The position numbers and the translations under genes are program-made. Below are positions 39,201 to 51,200 of a DNA stretch of 64,000 bases, one piece after another (position 1 is the first letter of the stretch; each line of letters starts with the position of its first letter). Below the pieces are notes generated by a model that was not told the origin of the DNA, did not search any database, and saw nothing but the letters and a program-made list of their open reading frames with translations. The stretch lies in contig NC_059076.1 of NCBI RefSeq assembly GCF_020497125.1, positions 8,795,951-8,859,950 of the forward strand, written 5' to 3'. Source of the stretch: Mauremys mutica. Taxonomy: Eukaryota > Chordata > Testudines > Geoemydidae.

Positions 39201-42200
39201 TTTCATTGAGGAAACCTGATTCTAACGACGAGATGCAGATGACAGTTGCTCACATTAAATAATAAGCTTGCCTCTGAAGTGGTCCCACTGAAATCAGTGG
39301 GACTACTCCCCAAGCAAAGGTCTACTGTGAGTAAGGGTATCGGAATCTGGCCGTACAAGTGACACTCATCCAGTCCAGCAACAAAAAGAGATCTCGTGAC
39401 AAATCCAAAAAGCCTATCTTTAAAATACCAAACTCTCTCACAGACCAAGAATAAATCACTGAATATATCCAGCAAGTAATTCTGAATAACAAATCTGAGA
39501 AAATTGTGATCTGTCTGCTGACAATTCATGAACAGAAAAAGAGGTGAAATGAGTTGAAACAGTTATTTGCTACAAATTATTCACCCAACTCTGGTGCTGA
39601 GTAAGAGAGTACCATTCTCACAAGGTAAATCTCTGTTTATAATCACAGTGTATAAATGCCTTATTGGAGATATCCCATACCAGCAACCTGTAACTGAGTA
39701 TCTATGAACTTTGAAGGTGCTTAGAATCTCAGCCAGGATCTAGATCGGAATTGCACAGCTGCCTCTTTAGCTATATATTGGATTGAACCAAATCCTAGAT
39801 CAGAACTTTTGCATTGTTGAAATAGAAATCTGAGTATTGCTGTTTCTTTGTGTTATGTTGTTCAGAGGTACAACTTCTGATCCTTGTATGCTCTGGTAAC
39901 TAACCTTTGGCTACTGGCTCCGTTTTTGGTTGGCTCCGCTCATTAGACAAGGACACTCCAAGATGTGTGTCTGGGATGACCCTTGATTCTTTCTGACTTC
40001 ATGGCCACACGCTTACAAGCATGCAGAGTGCAACAATGTTTTGGAAAGCAAAATTAAGGTGCTATCGATAGCATCTCTTCAACTTACAGAACCCTGGGAA
40101 TTTCCACTCACAGAAGCTGACAACCGGTCACATGTAACTAAACCTGTCTGTTAGTCTATAAGGTTAGTCTATAAGGTGCCACAGGATTCTTTGCTGCCTA
40201 AACAAATAAATGATTTGTTTGCCAGAGATGCATAATATGCAAGTGCCATGAGAAACTGAGCAGAGAGGTTTTGTGCAAGGAAGGCTATCACTAAATTCTA
40301 GCTACATGAAGAAGATATTGGGGGCATATCCTCAGCTTGTGTAAATTGGCATTGCTCCATTGAAAGCAATAGAGCTTAGGATCCAGCTATAAGTGAATAA
40401 ATAAATAAATACAAACTATGAACCAGATGCTTCTGGCTGAGGATATTGGGCAGACAGCCAGGGATAAGTCAGACAGCACATAGCAAGAAAGGCTCCTCAC
40501 ACTGAGTGGAATCAGACCAGTCAGTTCACATACACAGCCTGCTTCCTTCTACTTTGAAACTCACACACCCTGGCCTTTGCTAGCAACTTTCAAAGCACCT
40601 TTCCTTTCCAACCTGTCACCCCACTCCACACACTTCCCTAGCATCGAAGTCCTCCCTCTGTTGCCATACCGTCTCTCACAGGCTCTGTTGCTAAGTGCCC
40701 TAGTTTGTCTGGTACGCTGTTTCTTTGGGGAAATAATACGCTCGTCTCTCACTCCTTTTGCTTCCCCGCCACTTGTTACGGAGGAGCTGGAGTCTTATAG
40801 AAACCTTTGATATTTTTAGAAATCCTGCTGCTCGGTTCACATGTTTTCTATATTTGGCTTTGCTCATTATTTATTACCAAGGACATTTTCATGAAACAGG
40901 AGGGTTGTTTGTGAGTTCACCTGCCCCCGCTGCTCATTCCTCATCTGAAATCCTAATCCTGTTTCTAGTAGCCCTGGTGGTTGCCATGGTGACGTTGAAG
41001 CATCACAAAGAAAGCAGGATCGGAACTCAGAAGTGTGGCTAGTGTCAGGGGGCTGGATTTTTTTATTACTGACCCTCCCTTTTGAAAAGAGAGCTCGTCT
41101 TTTTTGGTATTACTTTTTTAATTAAAGCTTTAATTATCGGTCATTTGGAGCCCCCACCCCGACCGTCACTGTAGCTGGGAAGATTGTGCTTCTGAGATTG
41201 ATTAATAATAATACCCGTCTTTCATATAGCACTTTTCATCCACAGGCTTGAAAGCGCTTTACAAAGGAGGCCAGAAGCAGAAGGGAGGGTCTTGAGGGCA
41301 AAGTTAGGAGCTGGATCCAAACACTTTACAAGAAAATAAAACATAATGGTATTATTAAAGACCAAGGTTCTGTTTGCTTAGACCCTCCCATTTTTGAAAG
41401 AAGCGAGATCCATGATCCCAGCCTTCTTTTACGGTGGGGAAACAAGCAAGGCCAATTTCTGTGCTCAGTTACATTATAAATCCAGATTAAACCCTCTGAC
41501 TTCAGCAGAGTTTGCTACTCCAAATTGGCACTGCTGTAACCAAGAGCAGAATTTGGTCCCACCAGTGAAATGAAATCTCTTTTAATGGAAATGACCTCAG
41601 TAAGAAAGAGGAAGACAGAAAATAAGCTGCTAGTAATCTTGTTTAGTATATTTATAGGCAGTATGTGTGAGGTCAGTTTCTGTCCCTCTCGCATTGGAGG
41701 GATATTATTCATTAAGAGTCAGATTTGCAAAGTCTGACCAACTATGTCTTTTTTTTCAAGTTTCCCATCAGAGGCCAGGTGTTCATTTAAATGAAATGCT
41801 GTGAGGAGACCCTAATGTACACAGCCTGGTAGTTCACTTTGTGTTGCATTGAGGCTTGGTTTTTCAGGAAATCCACCTGCATGGTAAAAACAACGAGGAG
41901 TTGATACAGACTAACGCGGCTACCCCTCTGAAACCTGTCACCTCCATGGTAGTGTCCTAAGGTTGTTACCAGCTGCTGTGTATCCTATGTGAGATGTGTG
42001 AGGGGGCGGGGTTCAGTCCAGTCCCCTGTGGGCAAGCGCCAGCATCACAAAATCACCATTACACCTTGACAGAGAGGCCAGCCCATAGAGCCTGGTTGTG
42101 CTTGTCATCAGTGAGGTGGTTCCTTCTGGGGTTGGTGAGGTGCATTGGTGGTGAGGCCTCAGGAAGACCTGCCCACCCTTCGAAGTGCTCTAAGATAGAG

Positions 42201-45200
42201 AGAGAGTCTCCAGGATCCTCAAAGTAGCCCCTTCTATCAGCAGTAAATCCACTCCAGGCAACACGTCCCCCAAGGGGCAAGGCCAGAGCCATGGGCATCC
42301 CTGCCCCCCAACCAGCAAAGGAGGTAACGTTACACCTCCTGAAGGGCAGAATTCCTCCTCCCGTGGGGTGGCAGAGCTCTGCACTGCACCACGCCCGGGG
42401 CTGGGCCTCCAGGGCTTGGGCAACATGTGCTGTACAGACAGGACCATTGGAAGGGCCTGTGTTAAGCTGGAAGCAGGAGTTTCAGTGGATATCCGTAGGC
42501 AGTTTCCAGCTCTTTGTAACAGAGTGAAATATACAAATAACCTCGGCATGTAATGACATGGAGCCACCTCCTGGGCCAACAGCACCACGTGACACATGGA
42601 CCCTCCTGTCCCGGGTCGGCGTGAGCTGTGCCCCAAAATGGCTGCCACCCTCTCCCCGTCTCACGTATGTTCTTTGTAACCCCTTCTGTTCTGTCATTTT
42701 TCCCCTTTTGTTGCTAAGTCATGTTCTGTTTCCTGTCCCCCAGTGACTCTCCCTTGCCCTCCAAACTCCCTTTCCCTCTCACCCTCACCACAGGCCTTCA
42801 TGTTGTTGCGACTGGGGGGTCCCTTGGCATGCCTGAGCACCTCAGGAGCGGAGGCGGCTGCCTGCATTGGGTGCTGCAGTGGAAGCAAGGAGGGCAGGCT
42901 GGTGCCTTTTGAAGAGCAATCTACACCCAGGGCTGCACCTTCGCAGCAGGTTGTTGAAGCAGAGGTGTCATTCTGTTTTCTTCACCCCTACTGCTCTTCT
43001 CCACTGTCCTGCAAGCCCCCTCTTGCCTGCTGAAGCACCTCTTGCCCTGGGCCTGCTGACTGGGCAGGGAAGTGTGATAGACCAGGTTAGGCCAGGAAGT
43101 AAAGAATATGTATGTGCTTGACACGTCTGGCCAGTGACCGAGGGAACGTCCCTTCTCCCTGCTCCTAGTCTGAGGGTTGGTCTTTGGCAACGATGCCGTG
43201 ATCCATGTCAGATTTTCAACTGCCCCTTCACATAGATGTGTATTCCTGCTGCGAATTGGCTAAGGCAGGGGAGGGAAGTCACTGCCACAAGAACCAACTT
43301 CCTTCCCTTAGGCACAAGGTAGGTGTCTCTCTGGTTACATGCTGAAGAGCAAAAATCCAGCAGCTCAGCCTCCTGAAGTCTAACATAAAGAACAGGCAGA
43401 GTTGTGGCCCCTCAGCTTCCTCTAGGTTGTAGTTTCCAAAATGACAGCCAACGAGGATGTGAGTGAAAAATTGTATTTGCAAAGGCAACGTAGAGCCCTG
43501 GAATAGCAAGACCTCCATGGGCTGCTCTAGTCCCGTCTGTAGGAACTCTTGAAAGAACTACGATGCTCACGCTTGTGAGGGCACGTTGTTGTTGCACAAT
43601 AAGCTGTTACCGCGTAGATTTAAAGCACAGTGGATAGAATTGTACTTGCCCTATTGTACGTAAATAGCTGCTCCTGGAATAAGAGCTCTCATAAGTGCCC
43701 AAAATCTTATGGAAGCCAACATTTTCCATCCTTCCTTTTTTATATATGTTCCGAGTGACCAGTAAATAAACCCTAGTCAACAGTGAGAGTTGAATGTATT
43801 TTCATGTGAGTCATTATTATTGTTTGGTTCATTTGGCACTTTCTGGAGATGATCCCATCCCCCCATTGTGTAGACTGTCACCTTTTGTCATATCCTTGCT
43901 TATACTCTGAGCAACTAGGGAAACCGCCATAAATATGGGTTATCAGCATTCCAATCCATTTTCTTTCACATCGACTTGGATTTGTGCATTGTCAGAAACA
44001 TCTGTGCTGCTTTAGTGGCATATAGTTTTCAAGTCTAATTAGCTGGCTGCTTGTAATCAGGACTATTTCAACTGTTGTCATTCTGAATGTTCTTTTTTCC
44101 TTTTTTTTTTATACCATATTTGCCTGATTGACCTTTTTTTTTCTCTGTCTTTCTATCGGGCTGCTCCAGGAGCCATGGCTAATCACCTTATAACCAATGC
44201 TCTGCTTCGTCCTCATGGCACTAACAACCCTTATAATACATTGCTCGGGGAATCGGCGGTCTATAACAACCCTTCTGTCAGCATGTACAACACACAAGGT
44301 GTGCAGGAGTTTCTCTCTAATTTTTCTAGTGAGGGTCCCATTTTATGTGGCTTATATAGGCCCATTTTTTCTTTTTTCCCTTCGTTCCCCCCCCTGTTTT
44401 TTTTGGAACCAGGTATAAATAATCTCTCCTCTCATCTCAGTACATTTTTCCATTTTCCTTAGGTTTTTTCTCACTAGCCCTACCAAATGACCAGCTTCAG
44501 TTTAATAGCCACTCATCAGAGCCATTCAAATATGTGTGGTGGTTTTGATTCTTTTGGTTTTGTATTGTTTTAGTCATCGGTGTGTCTTTTGTCCGCTGTA
44601 TCCATTTATCGCTTTGTTGTCAGTTCGTTTCTTTGTTAAACCATTCATTTTAGAAAGAGGAGCACCTTTCAAGGTAAGTGAGGTCAAAATGGCCTTTGAT
44701 ACCAAAGCTACTCTTGCTTTTGGAATAGCATATAGAAAAATAAATTGTCAATAGCTCATCAATGTATCTGTCAGAGATTATGCATTAAAAAAAAACACCC
44801 TTGAGCTCTAATGGAATGAGAAATCTAGACTGATTCCGAAGAGAGCAGATTTTAGAGTGGGGTAATTAATGTATTGTCATGTAAATAAATGCAAACTACA
44901 TGTGCTTTAAGGAGACCAAATAAGAGCTCCAGGAAACTAGAAACTGGAATCAAATAGCTGCAAAGAGTCAGCTGGACCTACTCTATAAGATTCTACTGCA
45001 AAAATCATTTCCTGTGACCTATATGTTTGTCTTCTGTATTTGCTCTGGTTGCATGAGTAGACCATGTTTGTAAATGAACGTCACGATGCTTTTTGTTATA
45101 GATCGGTCTATTTACAGATGATTTGCGGAATAAATCTGGTATTTGGACGCTTGATCAGGTTGCATCTGTTAAGTTTGATAGTTCAGCCTTTTATCCTTTT

Positions 45201-48200
45201 TTTCCCCCATAGACAACTGAATCATTGGAGAGTAACTCTGCTTTCAAACACAAATACTTTCCAAAATGTCAGCTCTCTTTATTTGCTCCTCTTCTAATTA
45301 AGATGTCCCTTTGCAGTAAGGGGTCTCATAAAGAAAGTAAATAAATAACGGCAACAGTGCAAGCAATAAAGATATGTTGTAATATGCAGCATTGTTTATG
45401 GTAAAATTATATATTGACTTGTATCATTAGGGTCTTTTAATTCCAACCACGAAGGGGAAAGCATATGCATTTGACCTTTTCTCTGTTCATAAATTTCTGG
45501 AACCATACTAACTTCTCACAATAAATTAGATTGCACTAATTCTTGTTAAAGGAACTAACATTAAGTGTGAATTGTTCTGAATTTTAAGAGTTTGCTATAT
45601 CACAACTGTTGAAGCAAATTTTGATAATCTGCACAGTTTGGGTATGTAAATATTTATATTTTCTTGCTGCAGAAGTGTTACGGTTGTTACTGTTAAAAAG
45701 ATGCTGTGCTTTAAGATTAACATCATTTTACATCTGCTTTCAAAACTAGCCCGGGGAAGTTTTAAACTGGGTTATAGAAGTCCTGGCTGGATGGCAGCAG
45801 GAAATGTCGAGTCAGCATTTGGCTTATTGTAATCTCCAATTTTCTTGGCTGTGTGTCTCAGCTCTACAAATGTGCTCAGGGCTGAAATATGACAAAATGT
45901 TTCTGCTAGAAAGTGCATTTTAAAAAATGGTCATCCAATTTTAAGGCCCAGCTGCTAATTCTGTTATTTGCACTGAGTAGAACCTCATTCCACAAATAGT
46001 CCCTTTGATTTTAAGATGCTACTCAATACAAGGGAGCAGAACTGGGGCCAGAGAGGTTATAAGTATGCTAAAAGCAGACCTGTTCAGGGTTCAGTCAATA
46101 GAAATTAAAGAGAACTCCACGAGTACTGATGCCAGTTAAGCCACTGGATATTTACCATTGACTTCAGTGGGAGCAGAACTGAAGTCAGTATTTCTGGGAG
46201 ACTACGAGTTTATTGATAGCCATATCACGGGAAGTAAGAAGTGTAATAGATATTGCCTTCGAAACTAGGTGATTGTCTCTGGGCAGGAATTTCTTTGCAG
46301 TGTTTGAGGTACGTCCCTATGAATTTTAGAGGAGTCCATATTGCAGCCCCAGGTTAGTAAATACAGATTCCACAAAAGGCCTTATGAATCCTCTGGGATT
46401 CATGCATACTGACCCCATAGCCAAACTAACGGAGCCATTGTGATAATCTATTGAGTTGATAACACATTATAAATATCCATTCGGTGCCACTTTAGCATGG
46501 CTTCTGTGCACTTCCCACGCACTACAAATTGTCACCGCATTTGGGTTTGTCTTGACTAGGATTTAATGGTTACAGAACATCTTCTATCTAACATGTTCTA
46601 AAACTCTAACGTAGACAAGGTGGTGGTTTCTTGCACCTCCCTCTGAAACGTCTGGTATTGGCCATTGTCAGAGACAAGGCACTGGGCTGAATGAACCTGA
46701 GGTCCGAAACAGGGCAGCAATTTCTGTGTTCCAGTGTATGTCAGTGCTGTTCACGGTGAAGCTACCTTCTCTGCTCTAGACTTTTATAATGTGCTAGCTA
46801 AAACATTCTAGCCAAATGACACTAAATCTTAATCAAGACAAGCCCTTTGGATCTGTTATTTCTGGGCAGGGAATCTGCAGCTGCTCTCCCTTGCAAAAGC
46901 AGAGTTGAGCACTGCTTGCGGGAATCTGTTTTCACAAGTATTTGACTTCAGGGCGAGCTTGTGTAGCACACTTGCAGACCACATGCCCATCTAGCACTCT
47001 GTACTGCGGCACAGTTTTGTCTGAGAACAGGTGTTTGCCATTAGGATCCAAAGCCCATTGAAACCAATGGAAAGACCCTTCAGGTCAGGCCTTAGAAGTC
47101 AGTGGTGACACTCTCAATTCCTTCGATGGGATGGGTTTGGCCATAAAGGAGTGAATAAGGTAATGGTTGAGAAATTGAGGGGTTTGCTGAACCATAGAGG
47201 TTGCCACAAGTTGGACCTGAGAGAGGAGGTGTTTTCACTGGATAGACTGAAATCAGTTTGAGTCTTGGATAAATGATGGGTGTTTTACAACAGCTTTCGT
47301 GAAAGATCATTTTAAGAGAAGAAGGAAATAAGATAATGTAAATGAGGTGTGCCACAAACTAATACAAAATGGGAAATTGAAAGTTAACACTTCATCCTCA
47401 TCTTTGGTGTGTTTGGTTTAAAAGCAAAAGCAAACAAATAAATCTTCATTGCAAAAGGTTTTAAAATGCCAACACCCCCTGGATGAGCAAAATCACACGG
47501 TAACAAAACTGTGTGTGCAAAAGATGTATAGCAAGGAAAACCACAGTATAGCAAGGAAATGCATTTCAATTTCAACTGCCGGGGTGGTTATAACTAACAG
47601 TAAGTAAAGACATTCATTCTGATGGCATTAAAGGTGTCTGTCTTTCTGAGTGGGGATTGCCAGTTTAAACTTTACATTTCCAGATGTTTATTCTTGATTT
47701 GTATTGCACCCTAAAAATGTAAACTGAGATGGAAAAACTTTCAAAAAGAGATCTTTTTTAAAAGTCACGTTTATTATTGTGCTCAAAACATTTTTTCTCT
47801 AAAATGTCAGTATTTTAACCTGCAACAAACCATGTAACAGATTCATGTATTCTGGGCAGTGGAAATGATTTCTGTTAACTCTTTTTTCTGCATATCATCA
47901 ATTTGCTTTTTACTCATGTTTCTCCTACTGTCGCTGTAAGCTTACTTGTTGTTTTTTCTTTCCTTTTCTTCATGCTGTCGTTTAGAGCCCTACAGAGAGA
48001 CAAGTATGGGAGTAAAGCTAAACATTGCATATCAAATGTAATTTTTTTAGTTCACTTTTATTGCATCACATATAGATGATGTAGTTATTAAAAATGGTTC
48101 ATCACTCACAATTCTGAAAACAAAAGAATAAAAACCATATGGATTAATATATATAGTTATATTATATATATTGATACAGATTAGATGCTTTTGTTGTCTA

Positions 48201-51200
48201 TTTTCTTTTTTGTGTCATTTACCCAACATAGGTTCTAAGTCTCATGTAATTGTGTGTGTGTGTGTGTGTGTGTGTGTTACATTGTTTTAAATTAAACATT
48301 TTTATTTGCAAAGTCATAAACCTTTTGTCAATTTATATGGCATATTTCATTATGAAACTTACACTATTTCAAATGCAATCCATCCACTTTATTTTCCTAC
48401 AGAATCTTCCAGCCTCCAATTCTATGCATTGGCAGCAGAAATAACAAGCAGTGTCTCGATGCATAAGTTACTCAGCCATGACCATCAAGCAGACACTGTA
48501 GCAACAATCACTCATTACACACAGTCCCTTAAAAATATTTGCTTTTTATTTTCCTTAAACGTTGTGGATCATTTATGGAGACCTTCTAACATGAAAATAA
48601 ATGGCTTTGTTCTATGTCTGTGATGGCTAGTTTATTTTATGCATAACTTTCCTTGTTTATTTGGAAATACATGATACAACAATATACCATATGCACCAGA
48701 AATCCAAAATAGGGATGACATATTCGGGACATTTCACTCAAAGAAAGAACAAAGTCTGTAGTAGCACTTTCCAGTCTTAGCTAGATATACTGAAAGTACT
48801 GCATCACAGATATAGACTGAATCCTATATTTTCAGAAGGTACACTAGCAGTGTATTAAGAGTTTTTCTTGCTGATGTGAATGACCATTAATCTTTGTTGT
48901 CAACACAGAGCAACTCTAATCCACCACTGCTGGTTCAGTGTTGTCTGTGATTTTTGGCAGCATCTGAATGCACTAACTGAAAAAACGCATGGAAAGTTTC
49001 ATACAGTCTCATGTTGGGTGTTCATTCTAGTGATCACAATAGTCATTAGCATGATAGCTTAACATGCCAGGACCTGATTCTCCTCTCACTTAAACTGGAT
49101 TTACTCCACTGGCTTCAAAGCAGTTACTCTTTATCTACAGTGGTGTAAGTGAGTGAAGATCAGGGGCGGCTCCAGGCACCAGCACCCAAGCACGTGCCTG
49201 GGGCGGCAAGCCATGGGGTCGCTGCGAGGGCGGCAGGCAGGTTGCCTTCGGCGGCTTGCCTGCGGAGGGTCCGCTGGTCCCGCGGTTTCGGCGGACCTCC
49301 CGCAGGCGTGCCGCTGAATCCGCAGGACCAAGGACCTCCCGCAGGCAAGCCGCCAAAGGCAGCCTGCCTGCCGTGCTTGGGGCGGCAAAATACCTAGAGC
49401 TGCCCTTGGTGAAGATTCAAGCCCCTGCTTTTTATTTACAGTGTTAGTAGGCTTATGGAAATTTATATAGTTCCTTAAATAGTTTCAGCAAAACCAACTG
49501 ATTCCCAGAAGGCACAGGTCTAGTTTCTGCAGTTATATACGTATTTTTTCCTGTTGTAGGTCAGAAGTCCTAACATTAGAGGGTTACATTTTCAAAATGG
49601 CAGGCAAGCTTATAACTGGCTGACTCATGCAAATGGGAATTATGTGACTAAATACCCAAGCAGCCCTGATGAAAATGCACCCCATCAAATCTACAGTGCC
49701 CATAATCCTTACAGCATGCACTGTCCCTGCAATTGAACAAAGCTACCTAATGAAAAACTGAAACTCAGAAACAGCTTTTGAAAGAATATAGTATATGGAG
49801 TTTAGCAATAACAACACACACAGAACTGTAATCCCTAGCATATGACTATGATATAAAATTCACAGCACAGCATCATGCAAATAATTTTGATCATGTCCTT
49901 GTAACAGAAGGAATGTGATACATAATTTCTTTGCAAATATGTCTCAAAGATAGAAAATGATTTAAAAAATCAAACACAGATACACAAGCTAGTCACCATG
50001 AAGCAAAAATTATAAGTTATATCCATGCAACTCCATTGCATCAAGTGGAGTCACATTAAGCGTAAGGAAGATAAGAATTTTTTCCCCAAGATCTCACATA
50101 TGCTGTCAGTTTACTAAACCATGTTTTGGGAATGGGATAGCTATTCTACAAATACAGGTCCGCCGCTTATGTAACTTGTCATCGTTCCGTTGAAATCAGT
50201 GGTGCTAGGACAATTTATACCAGCTGAACATCTGCCCCATAGATTTCTTAGTTTTAAGGAACATATAAAAGAAGCTGAGATTTGGGAGCAGCTATGTGTG
50301 ATATGAACAGGAGCTATTTGGAAGGCTGTTCCTTCTTATAAGCTACTGACAAATCAAGTGCAATACCTGATACCAGATATCATTTTCAGTGGAAAAACCT
50401 TAATCTTATTAGCTAGAGCGCTTGTTCCCATGTAAAAGATTATTAAGCTTTTTTGTTTTTTCTATGATGCTACTATTGTTATCAAACCAAATCTATTTTT
50501 TTTAATTTTTAATTTTGTTTGATAAAAATTTTTACACAGCTGCTGTGTTAACATAGCAACACAGTGCAGCATTGATTGATTAAGAAAGTGTGATGTTTGT
50601 ACGAGTCCTGCGCGAATGTCCTGTTTTGCCCAAGTCACCCTCTCTTGTGTGATGTTTTTCAGAGGGGCTTCTGAACAATGCCAGGGATACAAGTGTCATG
50701 GATACTCTACCACTGAATGGTAACCACGGCAACAGCTACAGCATCGCCAGCGGCGAGTACCTGAGCAACTGTGTGCAAATCATTGACCGTGGGTATAATA
50801 ACCACACCGAGACTGCCCTAGAGAAAAAGATCCTGAAGGAACTCACCTCCAACTACATCCCTTCCTATCTGAACAACCACGAGCGCTCCAGCGAACAGAA
50901 CAGGAACCTGGTGAACAAACTCGTCAACAACATCGGCAGTGCGACCGAGGACGACGCCATCGTCCTCGACGATGCCACCTCCTTCAATCACGAGGAGAGC
51001 CTGGGCCTGGAACTCATCCACGAAGAGTCCGACGCCCCCTTGCTGCCGCCAAGGGTTTATTCCGCTGAGAACCACCAGCCACACCACTACACCAGAAGAC
51101 GGATCCCGCAAGATAACAGCGAGAGCTTTTTCCCCTTGCTAACCAACGAGCACACAGAAGACCACCAGTCGCCCAACAGGGATTCTCTGTATACCAGCAT

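Larger units (their letters stand above)
14138..44169 (+). other. ADGRL3: ADGRL3 30-kb intron, repeat-rich
   Basis: Phase-1 intron ending in a T-rich tract and ctgctccag. It is the main landing site for mobile elements: L3/CR1 fragments at 19665-19790, 21785-22740, 25188-26003, 27785-28117 and 33060-33287; SINEs at 17750-17945, 25255-25452 and 28450-28628; MIR at 26100-26290, 29480-29800 and 36915-37905; hAT and pogo-like elements at 30109-30232 and 35051-36886. GC-rich unique segments lie at about 26270-27730, 33290-33720 and 42000-43200 and have no gene I can support. I looked for additional alternative tail exons known from mammals and did not find one convincingly. Confidence 0.75.
48038..50662 (+). 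other. ADGRL3: ADGRL3 last intron
   Basis: Phase-2 intron of 2.6 kb. It contains a (GT)n tract at 48251-48277, an old palindromic repeat split by a hAT element (49075-49445) and another palindromic copy at about 50155-50245. No exon-like open stretch was found. Confidence 0.75.

Noticed and set aside
41990..43200. GC-rich region with several overlapping short frames, possible gene
   Set aside because: All frames are short, overlapping and without conserved motifs; no splice-consistent exon chain was found within this ADGRL3 intron.
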